Shown one piece after another: positions 1-6,489 of a stretch of DNA of 10,133 nt. Position 1 is the first letter of the stretch; each line of letters starts with the position of its first letter. A program made the translations under genes and the position numbers. The notes under the pieces are model-generated. The model saw only the letters and a list, made by a program, of their open reading frames with translations, searched no databases and was not told where the DNA came from. Source of the DNA: Candidatus Eiseniibacteriota bacterium (GTDB taxonomy: Bacteria; Joyebacterota; Joyebacteria; Joyebacterales; Joyebacteraceae); the NCBI GenBank assembly GCA_030610515.1, contig JAUWRQ010000010.1:1-10133 (forward strand), in the 5' to 3' direction.

Positions 1-186
1 CGCGATGGTCGGACACCCGTCGGGCGAGATGTGGTTCGGCCCGGTGTGATACCTGGCCGTCTCCCATACATTCCAGCCGGGCATCGCCGTGCAGTGCAGC
101 ACGATCGTGTCGACGGCCGAGACATCGCGCTCCTCAGCCTCACCGCACGTCGGGAGAACATCCCGGATGTCGTGGATCCAGCGCAT
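1..186 (-). CDS. N-acetylmuramoyl-L-alanine amidase-like protein (Amidase_2/PGRP fold), N-terminal part, cut by window edge
   Basis: The minus-strand frame starting at the ATG at 186-184 stays open to the window edge, giving 62 residues. It begins MRWIHDIRDVLPTCGEAEE and then carries TIVLHCTAM (residues 27-35), followed by WETARYHTGPNHISPDGC. A beta-strand ending in HCTA, then an ARYH-type helix and a GxxxIAYH-like run-in, matches the N-terminal half of zinc amidases of the T7 lysozyme/PGRP type. His31 would be the first zinc ligand; the remaining ligands lie outside the window. The start is supported by AGGA 6 nt upstream and by the lack of any other start codon between it and the in-frame stop at 286-288. 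No signal peptide is visible, so it would act in the cytoplasm, like AmpD, removing stem peptides from anhydroMurNAc. It follows the HAD gene by 99 bp. The family call rests on a short fragment, so a related peptidoglycan hydrolase is possible. Confidence 0.68.
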   Translation of the reverse strand, partial: MRWIHDIRDVLPTCGEAEERDVSAVDTIVLHCTAMPGWNVWETARYHTGPNHISPDGCPTIA

Positions 187-206
187 GTTCCGTCCTGCCG
201 CCGCCC

Positions 207-261
207 CGCGGTCGTTACCGGCGGCCCCGGCCTCGTCACGGGCGCGCGGTCGTTGCCGGCG
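207..261. repeat. 17-bp direct repeat, two copies 38 bp apart
   Basis: CGCGGTCGTTACCGGCG at 207-223 recurs at 245-261 with one change (A to G), so 16 of 17 bases match. Both copies sit in the 99-bp gap between the HAD gene and the amidase gene. The role is unknown. Chance similarity in GC-rich DNA, or a small local duplication, is possible. Confidence 0.35.
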
Positions 262-285
262 AGCCCATCGCCGCCACGGCCACCA

Positions 286-1005
286 TCACCCGGAGCGCAT
301 CCCGTGACCACCTAAGCTGTCGACGGCCTCGGGAAGCTCCTCGAATCGGTCGATGACCCGGTCCGCGCTCGAGAGCTCGCCCCGTGAGGCGAACCCCCAG
401 GTGCATCCTATCGCGTGAGTCCCGGCGCGGTTCGCCGCGTCGACGTCGGACCACCTGTCTCCCACCATGACGCTGCGCCCCGCCTCACACGAGACGTTGT
501 CGAGGATCAGCGAGATGAGCTCGCTCTTCTCGGCCGTCACCTCCGCACCCGCGCACCTGGCATCGGCAAAGCGCTCGCGCATCCCGAAGTAATCAAGGAT
601 GTGGTTCATGTAGCCGCTGCCCGCGTTGGTTGCTATGGCCAGCATGCGCCCTTGGTCCGCCAGCGCATCGAGCGCGTCGAGGGCGCCCGGGAAGAGCGAG
701 CCTCTCCCCTTCGTCACGAGCTCCCGCTCCCAGTGCCACACGAGGCCGTCGATCTCCTCGTGATACTCAACGGGAAGCGCCGGGAAGACCGCCGCGGCGA
801 ACTCGCTCCGCGTAAGTCCGACGCCGGATAGGATGCGCTCGTTGGACGGACGCTCGAGGTCGAGGTCGTGTCGCGCGTTCAGATCGTTGACCGCGCGCTC
901 GACCGCACCCAGGGTCGTGGCGGTGGATGAGTAGAGCGTTCCGTCAAGATCCAGTATGACAAGGTCGATCGAGTTCAGGAGTTTCCCTCCGCGAGGCCTG
1001 CCCAT
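286..1005 (-). CDS. HAD-superfamily hydrolase, phosphoglycolate phosphatase (Gph)-like
   Basis: With the ATG at 1005 the product is 239 aa, normal for a Gph-like HAD phosphatase. All HAD motifs are visible: motif I DLDGT (19-23; nucleophile Asp19, acid/base Asp21), motif II Thr126 in LAIATNAG, motif III Lys160, and motif IV GDRWSD (182-187). A helical cap of about 80 residues lies between motifs I and II. The enzyme should hydrolyse a small phosphate ester in the cytoplasm; the substrate cannot be read from the sequence. In this setting a phosphorylated amino sugar or the PfkB product is conceivable (inference). The start is uncertain. The ATG at 1062 would overlap the PfkB gene by 17 nt and add an implausible Arg-rich leader. 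The ATG at 1005 lacks a Shine-Dalgarno. A CTG at 978, just before NSIDLVILDLDGT, has a perfect GGAGG 7 nt upstream. Confidence 0.86.
   Translation of the reverse strand: MGRPRGGKLLNSIDLVILDLDGTLYSSTATTLGAVERAVNDLNARHDLDLERPSNERILSGVGLTRSEFAAAVFPALPVEYHEEIDGLVWHWERELVTKGRGSLFPGALDALDALADQGRMLAIATNAGSGYMNHILDYFGMRERFADARCAGAEVTAEKSELISLILDNVSCEAGRSVMVGDRWSDVDAANRAGTHAIGCTWGFASRGELSSADRVIDRFEELPEAVDSLGGHGMRSG
986..990 (-). promoter_or_regulatory. Candidate Shine-Dalgarno (GGAGG) inside the 5' end of the HAD gene
   Basis: On the minus strand GGAGG is followed after 7 nt by CTG (978-976), which would give a protein starting 10 residues before DLDGT, as is usual for this family. No ATG, GTG or TTG lies at a suitable distance. 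It may be a real ribosome-binding site for a rare CTG start, or a chance effect of Gly-Gly codons. Confidence 0.4.
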
Positions 1006-1045
1006 CGGTCTACGGCGTCGGTGCCTGCGTTCCACGTCCCTGATC

Positions 1046-2014
1046 TCAAGGACTCGGTACATCGAGTATACACGAGCGCCGGCCGCCGCTCTTCATCAGT
1101 TCCTCGATGTCCTCGAGCGACCGCGCTCCGCCCCGCGCCCCGAGCTCCGTGCAGTTCAGACCCGCGGCCGCGTTCGAGAAATCGAGAACGCGCCCGACGG
1201 GCCAGCCGGCGAGCACGCCGTAGAGAAACGCGCCGTGAAAGGCATCGCCGGCGCCGGTCGTATCGACGACGTCCACGTCGTACGCGGGCGACGAGTAGAC
1301 CAAGCCCCGCCCGGTGGTGAGGACAGCGCCGTGACGCCCCAGCGTCACGCACACAATGCTGGGGCCGGCGTCCAGGAGCGCGGCGACCGCGTCGTCCAGG
1401 TTGTCGCGCCCGGTGAATCGCTCGGGAAACCGGCGGGACGCGATGAGAACGTCGGTCAGGGCGACGACGGCGGCCGTAGCCTTCTTCACCGACTCCGCGT
1501 CCATCACGACGGGGATGCCCCTCTCCTTCGCCAGCTCGGCGGCCCGCGCGGCGGCCGGCTCGTCGTGCCCGACGACGAGGAGGATCCTCCCGCACGCGAC
1601 CTTCTCCGGCGTGATCTCGGAGGGGGTCGTGGCGATCTCGTCGGGGCGATGCCAGAGAATCGTGCGCTCGCCCGTCCCGCGGTCGACGATGACCATCGCG
1701 AGCTGGTTCGAGACACCCGGCACGGTCACGACGTCGGAGACGTCGACGCCCTCGGAGCGTATGCTCTCGAGCGAGAACGCTCCGGTCTCGTCTCCCCCCA
1801 CCTTCCCGACGTACTTGGCGCGAAGCCCAAGCCGGGCGCAGAGGACCGTCGCGCTCGCGGCCTGGCCTCCGGCCGTCCTCGCGAACTCCCGGACGCGCGG
1901 CTTCGTGTCGCGCTCGGGGAACTCATCGACCACGCAGAGGTGGTCGACTGCGTTCAGCCCGAATCCGACCACGTCGAACTCGGCGTCAGGGGGAAGGTCA
2001 ATGCGGAGGTCCAT
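1046..2014 (-). CDS. PfkB/ribokinase-family carbohydrate kinase
   Basis: The product is 322 aa, typical for PfkB kinases. It transfers phosphate from ATP to a hydroxyl of a sugar or nucleoside. The N-terminal strand FDVVGFGLNAVD (13-24) is the usual opening. The substrate-loop Gly-Gly is at 49-50, and the family signature DTTGAGDAFHGAFLYG (251-266) carries the anion hole and the catalytic base Asp257. The lid region, around residues 36-48 and 100-120, shows no feature that names a substrate. The ATG at 2014 gives the natural family N-terminus, but its Shine-Dalgarno (ACAGG) is weak. The gene lies 96 bp after the MATE gene and slightly before, or overlapping, the HAD gene. Its position in a muropeptide-recycling cluster suggests an amino-sugar substrate such as GlcNAc. 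That is only inference, because known GlcNAc kinases are mostly ROK or BadF-type. Fructokinase, ribokinase or adenosine kinase-like activity is equally possible. Confidence 0.92.
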   Translation of the reverse strand: MDLRIDLPPDAEFDVVGFGLNAVDHLCVVDEFPERDTKPRVREFARTAGGQAASATVLCARLGLRAKYVGKVGGDETGAFSLESIRSEGVDVSDVVTVPGVSNQLAMVIVDRGTGERTILWHRPDEIATTPSEITPEKVACGRILLVVGHDEPAAARAAELAKERGIPVVMDAESVKKATAAVVALTDVLIASRRFPERFTGRDNLDDAVAALLDAGPSIVCVTLGRHGAVLTTGRGLVYSSPAYDVDVVDTTGAGDAFHGAFLYGVLAGWPVGRVLDFSNAAAGLNCTELGARGGARSLEDIEELMKSGGRRSCILDVPSP

Positions 2015-2110
2015 TGGGTCAGCCTGTCCGTTTGCCCGCGAGCGCGCCGTGCCGTCCTCAACTCAAGAGCGTTCCCGCATGCCGTCTCTCAGGGCGCGAA
2101 TCGTGGCGCG

Positions 2111-3481
2111 TCAGACCACCTTGTGCTTCCAGTGGCCGCGCTGGAACCAGAGAAAGGTGAGCACGACCTCGAGACACGACGCCGCGAACATGGCCCACCA
2201 CACACCAAGCTCTGTCGTCTCCATCAGATGAATGGCCGCGAGTATGAGCGGTATCTGGACGCCCCACTCCACGATGCCGGCGATGACGGTGGGCGGCCAC
2301 GTGTTCCCCGACCCCCAGAACGCGGCCGACATCGTGATGTGCATCGCTATCCAGACCTGCGCGAAGGCGAAGAGCCGCACCAGGGGCGTGCCGCTCGCAA
2401 TCACGTCCGGATCCTGCGAGAAGAACCCGAGGATCTGGGGCGCGAAGAGGAACTCGACGACGCCCAGCACGCCCGTGACCGCCATGACGAGGAGCGTTGC
2501 CTTGACGACGGCCTCGTGCGCCCGCTCCTTCTTGTTCGCTCCCAGGTTCTGTCCGACGATGGCGCTCGCGCCGAGCTCGAGGCCGACGCCGGACAGGATA
2601 CCCAGCTCCATGATGCGGATGGCGAGCCCGTAGGCCGCAACCACGACGGTCCCGAACGACGCCACGAGCACCGTGACGAACCAGTGCGCGACGCTCCTCA
2701 TGATGCCGCTCACGCCCGCGGGTCCTCCGATCCTCAGGATCTGCAGCATGATCCTCGGTCTCGGGTGGAACCGCTCCCACACTTTCACGGTGATATTCGC
2801 GCGCCCTGACGCGAGGACGACGAACCCGACGCCCACGGCGATCGCTGCGGACAGAACGGTCGCGAGCGCCGCGCCCCTCACTCCCATCCCCAGAACGAAA
2901 ATGAACACGGGATCGAGCGCCACGTTCAGGACCGTCGAGAGGAGCATGATGTACATCGCCTTGGGGGCGTCGCCCACTCCCCTCAAGGCCGTGTAGATGG
3001 TGTACGAGGCGAACATGAACGGGAGGCCGTAGAAGTAGATGTTCGCGTACGCGAGCGCGTGAACCCTGACCTCCGGCTCCGCCTTCATGACGTCGAGGAG
3101 GAAGGGAACGATGACGAGGCCGATCGCGCCCATCAGGATCGCCACGAGCGCCTTGAGGAGCACGGTCTGACGGATGACGTCCTTCGTCTCCTCGTACTCG
3201 CGCTCGCCGAAGCGCCGGGAGATGAGAGCCACCGAACCGGTGCCAACGATCTGGTTCGCGGACCCCAGCACCCACGCAATGGCGCCGAAGAGCGTGATGG
3301 CGGCAACGGGAGCAGTGCCCAGGCGCCCCACCCAGTAGATGTCCGTGAGACCGTAGATGGTCATCGCGCCGAAGCCGATCATCGAGGGAATGCCCATGTA
3401 GAGAACGCTCCGAAGCACGTTCCCCTCGGTGATGTCGATCTTCGGCCGACGGTTTCTGCCGTTGTCGTTCTCGTCGGTCAC
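2111..3481 (-). CDS. MATE-family (MOP superfamily) multidrug/metabolite efflux transporter
   Basis: The protein has 456 residues and about twelve hydrophobic segments in two similar halves, the length and layout of MATE transporters. The first helix region, MGIPSMIGFGAMTIYGLTDIYWVGRLGT (about 29-56, quoted here in part), is characteristic: a short polar N-terminus, then a helix ending in a D-x-x-WVGRLG segment. The second half repeats the pattern around IGGPAGVSGIMRS and VGQNLGANKKERA. MATE proteins export drugs or metabolites in exchange for Na+ or H+ across the inner membrane. The start is GTG at 3481, with GGAG 5 nt upstream; an out-of-frame ATG just before it is not used. The gene follows nagZ by 95 bp. 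The substrate is unknown. The link to cell-wall recycling is only positional. It is not MurJ, which is a longer branch of the same superfamily. Confidence 0.92.
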   Translation of the reverse strand: MTDENDNGRNRRPKIDITEGNVLRSVLYMGIPSMIGFGAMTIYGLTDIYWVGRLGTAPVAAITLFGAIAWVLGSANQIVGTGSVALISRRFGEREYEETKDVIRQTVLLKALVAILMGAIGLVIVPFLLDVMKAEPEVRVHALAYANIYFYGLPFMFASYTIYTALRGVGDAPKAMYIMLLSTVLNVALDPVFIFVLGMGVRGAALATVLSAAIAVGVGFVVLASGRANITVKVWERFHPRPRIMLQILRIGGPAGVSGIMRSVAHWFVTVLVASFGTVVVAAYGLAIRIMELGILSGVGLELGASAIVGQNLGANKKERAHEAVVKATLLVMAVTGVLGVVEFLFAPQILGFFSQDPDVIASGTPLVRLFAFAQVWIAMHITMSAAFWGSGNTWPPTVIAGIVEWGVQIPLILAAIHLMETTELGVWWAMFAASCLEVVLTFLWFQRGHWKHKVV

Positions 3482-3576
3482 AGATGCTCCATCGGGGCGA
3501 CGTGCTTCGGCCCCTCAGCGAAACGGTCAGACCAAGACCCATGAACCATCTAGGATAGCTGCGACTGGAAGGGAAC

Positions 3577-5133
3577 TCAACCCCGCTCCGGCACCGGTGC
3601 GGGAAGGAGACCCCGTGCCTCGGTTCGCCCGACGAGAACGTTGAGCGCCGCCGCCTGCATGGGTAGCGAGCCGTCGTAGCAGCAGATGACGGCATCCGCG
3701 TCCGCGAAGAGGGGAACGAGTTCCGGACCCGCGAAGATGACGGCCGCACTGCGCGGGGACGCGCGGAGCGCGCTGCCCGCGGCCGACGCGAGCGCGTCGG
3801 TCGGGCCCTTGCGCCCGCGCCACGCCGTAGGTTGGTCGAACACGAGGAGCACCAGGGCGTCCGCGCGCTTGGCGTCCGACACGAGGCGTGCGAGTTCCCC
3901 GGAGGACGCATCCCCGGAGAGCGTGCGCAGCGTGACCGATGGCAACGCGCTCTCCAGAAGCGATGCGAACCCGGCGAGGTCGGGCGGGCGTTCCGCGTCC
4001 ACGAGCGCCGCGAAGAGGATGTGCTCCACCTTCGTCCCAGGCGCACCCAGCGGAAGAGCATCTTCGTTCGAAATGAGCGTCACGGCCCGCGCCGCCACCT
4101 CGCCTGCGAGTGCGCCGTGTGTGTCAGGCATCGCTCCCCGTAGGTCCCCCACATCCGAGAGCCACCCCCGCAGGCAGGACATACGCCCGAGCGAGCGCGA
4201 GACCCTCTCCTCCGGGATCCTGCCCTTCCCGACCGCGGCGGAGATCCCTTCAATCGCCTCCTCGAGGTTCTCGGGCATGAGCAGGACGTCGGCTCCCGCC
4301 AGGAGCGCCAGCACCGCGGCCTCCGCGGACCCCTGCCGCTTCGTCACGGCCCCCATGAGGAGCGCGTCGGTGATGACGAGTCCGTCGAAGCCAAGCTCGC
4401 GGCGCAGGAGGTCTTCTCCGACAGAGGGGGCGAGAGTCGCTGGAACGTCCTCCCCGGCGAGCGTCGGGAACGCTATGTGCCCGACCATGACCACCCTGAC
4501 GCCCGCGGCGAGCGCCGCTCTGAACGGAACGAGCTCGCGCGTGTCGAGCGTGCGCCTGTCGGCCGCGACGGTTGGAAGATCGATGTGCGAGTCGATCTTC
4601 GTATCACCGTGGCCTGGGAAGTGCTTGGCCGTCGCGGCGACTCCGGCGGACTGGCAGCCGGAGACGTACGCCGCGGTCAAGCAGGCGGTCGCTTCGGGGT
4701 CGGCGCCGAACGCGCGGACGCCGATGATCGGGTTCGAGGGCTCGGTCGCCAGGTCCGCGACCGGAGCGAACACGATGTTCATGCCGACGGACCGCGCCTC
4801 GAGCGCCACCGCGCGGCCGACCAGCTCCGCCAGCTCCACCGATCCGGCGGCGCCGACCGCCATCTGGGAGGGAAAGACCGTCCCACCCGCGAGCTGCTGG
4901 CCGAGGCCCTGCTCGAGGTCGGAGGCAACGAGGAGCGCCCCACCGGCCGCCTTCGTCATCTCCTCGTTGAACTCGCGCGCCCTTTCAACCTCACCGCCGA
5001 ACACGCAGTACCCGCACACCCCGAGCGCCGCGACCTCACGGCGCACGCGCTCGCGCTCTCGAGCGGCGTCGTCCCACGCCCGGTCCGAGAAATGGGTCAT
5101 GAAGAGACCGGCGATGTCACGCTTCGAGATCAT
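3577..5133 (-). CDS. nagZ: Glycoside hydrolase family 3 beta-N-acetylhexosaminidase, NagZ-like, two-domain
   Basis: NagZ removes non-reducing GlcNAc from GlcNAc-anhydroMurNAc (with or without peptide) during wall recycling. The 518-aa product starts MISKRDIAGLFMTHF and has a GH3 TIM barrel (about 1-325). It carries the NagZ signature KHFPGHG (170-176), the Asp181-Ser-His183 dyad on the flexible loop that replaces the usual GH3 acid/base, and nucleophile Asp256 in GLVITDALLMGA. Residues from about 350 to the end (AVTLISNEDALPL onward) form a second alpha/beta GH3 C-terminal domain. It resembles the two-domain Bacillus NagZ rather than the short ~340-aa enterobacterial form. No signal peptide is seen, so it should be cytoplasmic. 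The start at 5133 forms an ATGA overlap with the anmK stop, implying coupled translation. An upstream in-frame start at 5229 would add an Arg-rich leader inside anmK and is rejected. Confidence 0.93.
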   Translation of the reverse strand: MISKRDIAGLFMTHFSDRAWDDAARERERVRREVAALGVCGYCVFGGEVERAREFNEEMTKAAGGALLVASDLEQGLGQQLAGGTVFPSQMAVGAAGSVELAELVGRAVALEARSVGMNIVFAPVADLATEPSNPIIGVRAFGADPEATACLTAAYVSGCQSAGVAATAKHFPGHGDTKIDSHIDLPTVAADRRTLDTRELVPFRAALAAGVRVVMVGHIAFPTLAGEDVPATLAPSVGEDLLRRELGFDGLVITDALLMGAVTKRQGSAEAAVLALLAGADVLLMPENLEEAIEGISAAVGKGRIPEERVSRSLGRMSCLRGWLSDVGDLRGAMPDTHGALAGEVAARAVTLISNEDALPLGAPGTKVEHILFAALVDAERPPDLAGFASLLESALPSVTLRTLSGDASSGELARLVSDAKRADALVLLVFDQPTAWRGRKGPTDALASAAGSALRASPRSAAVIFAGPELVPLFADADAVICCYDGSLPMQAAALNVLVGRTEARGLLPAPVPERG

Positions 5134-6350
5134 CGCAACCCCGGTAGTCCGGGAGAAATCTTCCCGAGCACGACCGGCCTGGCAGCGCCCGTCGCAGCGG
5201 GCACGTTTCCGGCGCGTCCCGCAATACACTCGCTTGCGAGGACCGCGAAACCCACGGCTTCCTTCGCGTCCGGGTCCATGCCGAGATCGATGAGATTCCT
5301 CACCGGAAGCGGCGAGAAGAGCGCCGCAAGGTCGTCCATTATCGCCATGTTCCGCGCTCCTCCCCCGCTCACCACGACCTCCGCGACGTTGGGTGCGAAC
5401 TTCGCCGCCGCCTCGCGGACCGCCCGGGCAGTGACCATGGCCGCAGTCGCGAGGAGATCGTCCACCTCCGCCTCGGCGAGCTTCCCTATCGGCCTCTCGC
5501 CGTACATCATCGCAGCGAGTTCCCGGGCGGCCGACGTGCCGAAGAGTTTCTTCCCGGTCGACTTGGGAGGTCGTTCCCCGAAGTACGGCTTCCGGAGGAA
5601 GCGGTCGACTGCCTCGTCCGACACGACGCCTGACGATGCCCTTCGCCCATCGCGATCGAACGTCTTCCGTCCACCGGTGGCCGCTCTCACGATCTCGTCC
5701 AGGAGCGCATTGCCGGGACCCGTGTCGAACGCAACGAGGTCGTGAAGCTCATCAGCGACCCGCGTCACGTTCGCGATGCCCCCGATGTTCAGCATGAGCC
5801 TGGGCGTTTCCCTCTTCCGGAAGAGAAGCCAGTCCACGAGCGGAATGAGCGGAGCGCCGGAGCCGCCGGCCGCGACATCGGCCGTCCGGAAGTCCGAGAC
5901 GGTGACGACGCCGGTGCGCTCCGCGATGACATCGGCCTCGCCGATCTGGAGCGTGGCGCCGGGACGCCCCTCCGATGGAGGGTCGTGGAACACGGTCTGT
6001 CCGTGCGACCCGATCAGGTGGATGTCGCGAGGCTCACGGCCCGCGCTCCCGATGAGGCCGAGCGCGGCCTCAGCGAAGGCGTCCCCCAGGGCGAAGTGGA
6101 GCCTCGCAAGCTCAGGGACACGCGCGTCGGGCGCTCGCCGGATCCTCTCACGTAGCCCGGGCGGAAACGGCACGCACTCGAATCGCTCGAGCTCAACCGA
6201 GATAGCATCCCCGCTCCCGGAGATACGGACGAGCGCGGCATCGATCCCGTCGTACGACGTGCCGGACATGAGCCCGATGACGCGTCTAACGTCGGCGGAG
6301 GCGACGCGCGCCAGTCGTTCGACGAGAGGTCCGTTCGTAGGTGCGGTCAA
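5130..6350 (-). CDS. anmK: Anhydro-N-acetylmuramic acid kinase AnmK
   Basis: AnmK opens the 1,6-anhydro ring of anhydroMurNAc with water and phosphorylates it from ATP, giving MurNAc-6-P for MurQ. The 406-aa product carries the family signatures in order: IGLMSGTSYDGID (25-37, phosphate binding), GSHGQTVFHDPP (114-125), SDFR (152-155, containing the likely catalytic Asp153), AAGGSGAPLIP, LNIGGIANVT (187-196), FDTGPGN (208-214), PPKSTGKKLF (261-270) and VVSGGGARN (326-334). The TTG at 6350 was chosen because GAGG lies 7 nt upstream. The next option, TTG at 6404, has only a distant AGGA and would encode a tail made from the upstream 21-bp repeat. About 24 residues precede the first motif, more than in E. 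coli AnmK. Its last codon overlaps the nagZ start (ATGA). The upstream 139-bp gap is occupied by the tandem repeat. Confidence 0.95.
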   Translation of the reverse strand: MTAPTNGPLVERLARVASADVRRVIGLMSGTSYDGIDAALVRISGSGDAISVELERFECVPFPPGLRERIRRAPDARVPELARLHFALGDAFAEAALGLIGSAGREPRDIHLIGSHGQTVFHDPPSEGRPGATLQIGEADVIAERTGVVTVSDFRTADVAAGGSGAPLIPLVDWLLFRKRETPRLMLNIGGIANVTRVADELHDLVAFDTGPGNALLDEIVRAATGGRKTFDRDGRRASSGVVSDEAVDRFLRKPYFGERPPKSTGKKLFGTSAARELAAMMYGERPIGKLAEAEVDDLLATAAMVTARAVREAAAKFAPNVAEVVVSGGGARNMAIMDDLAALFSPLPVRNLIDLGMDPDAKEAVGFAVLASECIAGRAGNVPAATGAARPVVLGKISPGLPGLR

Positions 6351-6357
6351 GGGAACG

Positions 6358-6361
6358 CCTC
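6358..6361 (-). promoter_or_regulatory. Shine-Dalgarno deciding the anmK start
   Basis: On the minus strand GAGG is followed by 7 nt and then TTG (6350-6348). It lies just downstream of the last 21-bp repeat unit. This favours 6350 over the TTG at 6404. Confidence 0.55.
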
Positions 6362-6363
6362 GA

Positions 6364-6489
6364 TCGTGTGGGGCTCCCCTGCGGTAGTGTGGGGCTCTCC
6401 CCAAGTCGTGTGTGATCCTGCCGCAGCAGTGCCGAGCCGTGCCGCGCTCGTGTGGGGCTCCGGCCTAATCGTGTGGGAACGGGACCGCG
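6364..6489. repeat. 21-bp tandem repeat, six in-phase units, between the Ntn-hydrolase gene and anmK
   Basis: Units begin at 6364, 6385, 6406, 6427, 6448 and 6469, exactly 21 bp apart. Read on the plus strand, each has a 14-bp core, consensus TCGTGTGGGGCTCC, followed by a 7-bp variable part. Core matches by unit are 14, 12, 9, 6, 14 and 9 of 14; the fourth unit is the most decayed. The 7-bp parts (for example CCTGCGG, CCCCAAG, GGCCTAA) are largely unrelated, although three share GCCG or ACCG. The array fills nearly all the space between the stop at 6490 and the anmK ribosome-binding site. Its period equals two turns of B-DNA, so the cores face one side of the helix. Unit 2 contains GGGGCTCTCCCC, a tiny hairpin. 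It could be an operator array, an RNA element in the leader, or a minisatellite. Confidence 0.85.

Noticed and set aside
31..315. 94-aa plus-strand frame at the left edge
   Set aside because: The minus strand here encodes the amidase N-terminus with a good ribosome-binding site; the plus-strand frame has Pro/Arg-rich shadow composition.
2015..2110. Possible regulatory structure between the MATE and PfkB genes
   Set aside because: It contains a short GGCGCG direct repeat but no stable inverted repeat, U-tract or promoter boxes.
956..2809. 617-aa plus-strand open frame
   Set aside because: It lies antisense to the HAD, PfkB and MATE genes, is rich in Arg/Asp/Glu/Pro as expected of a GC-rich shadow frame, and shows no domain.
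3482..3576. Possible promoter or terminator between nagZ and the MATE gene
   Set aside because: A TATCCT sequence lacks a convincing -35 partner, and the only hairpin (GGTC/GACC) has a 4-bp stem and no U-tract.
2058..4061. 667-aa minus-strand open frame across the MATE and NagZ genes
   Set aside because: It overlaps two well-supported genes in another frame; its composition is Arg/Ser-rich and it has no recognisable motif.
3686..5293. 535-aa plus-strand open frame opposite nagZ
   Set aside because: Antisense shadow with Ser/Ala/Arg-rich composition and no motif; nagZ on the other strand has all catalytic residues.
6364..6489. CRISPR array
   Set aside because: The unit is 21 bp with only a 7-bp variable part and imperfect cores, and no cas gene is near; this does not fit CRISPR repeat and spacer sizes.
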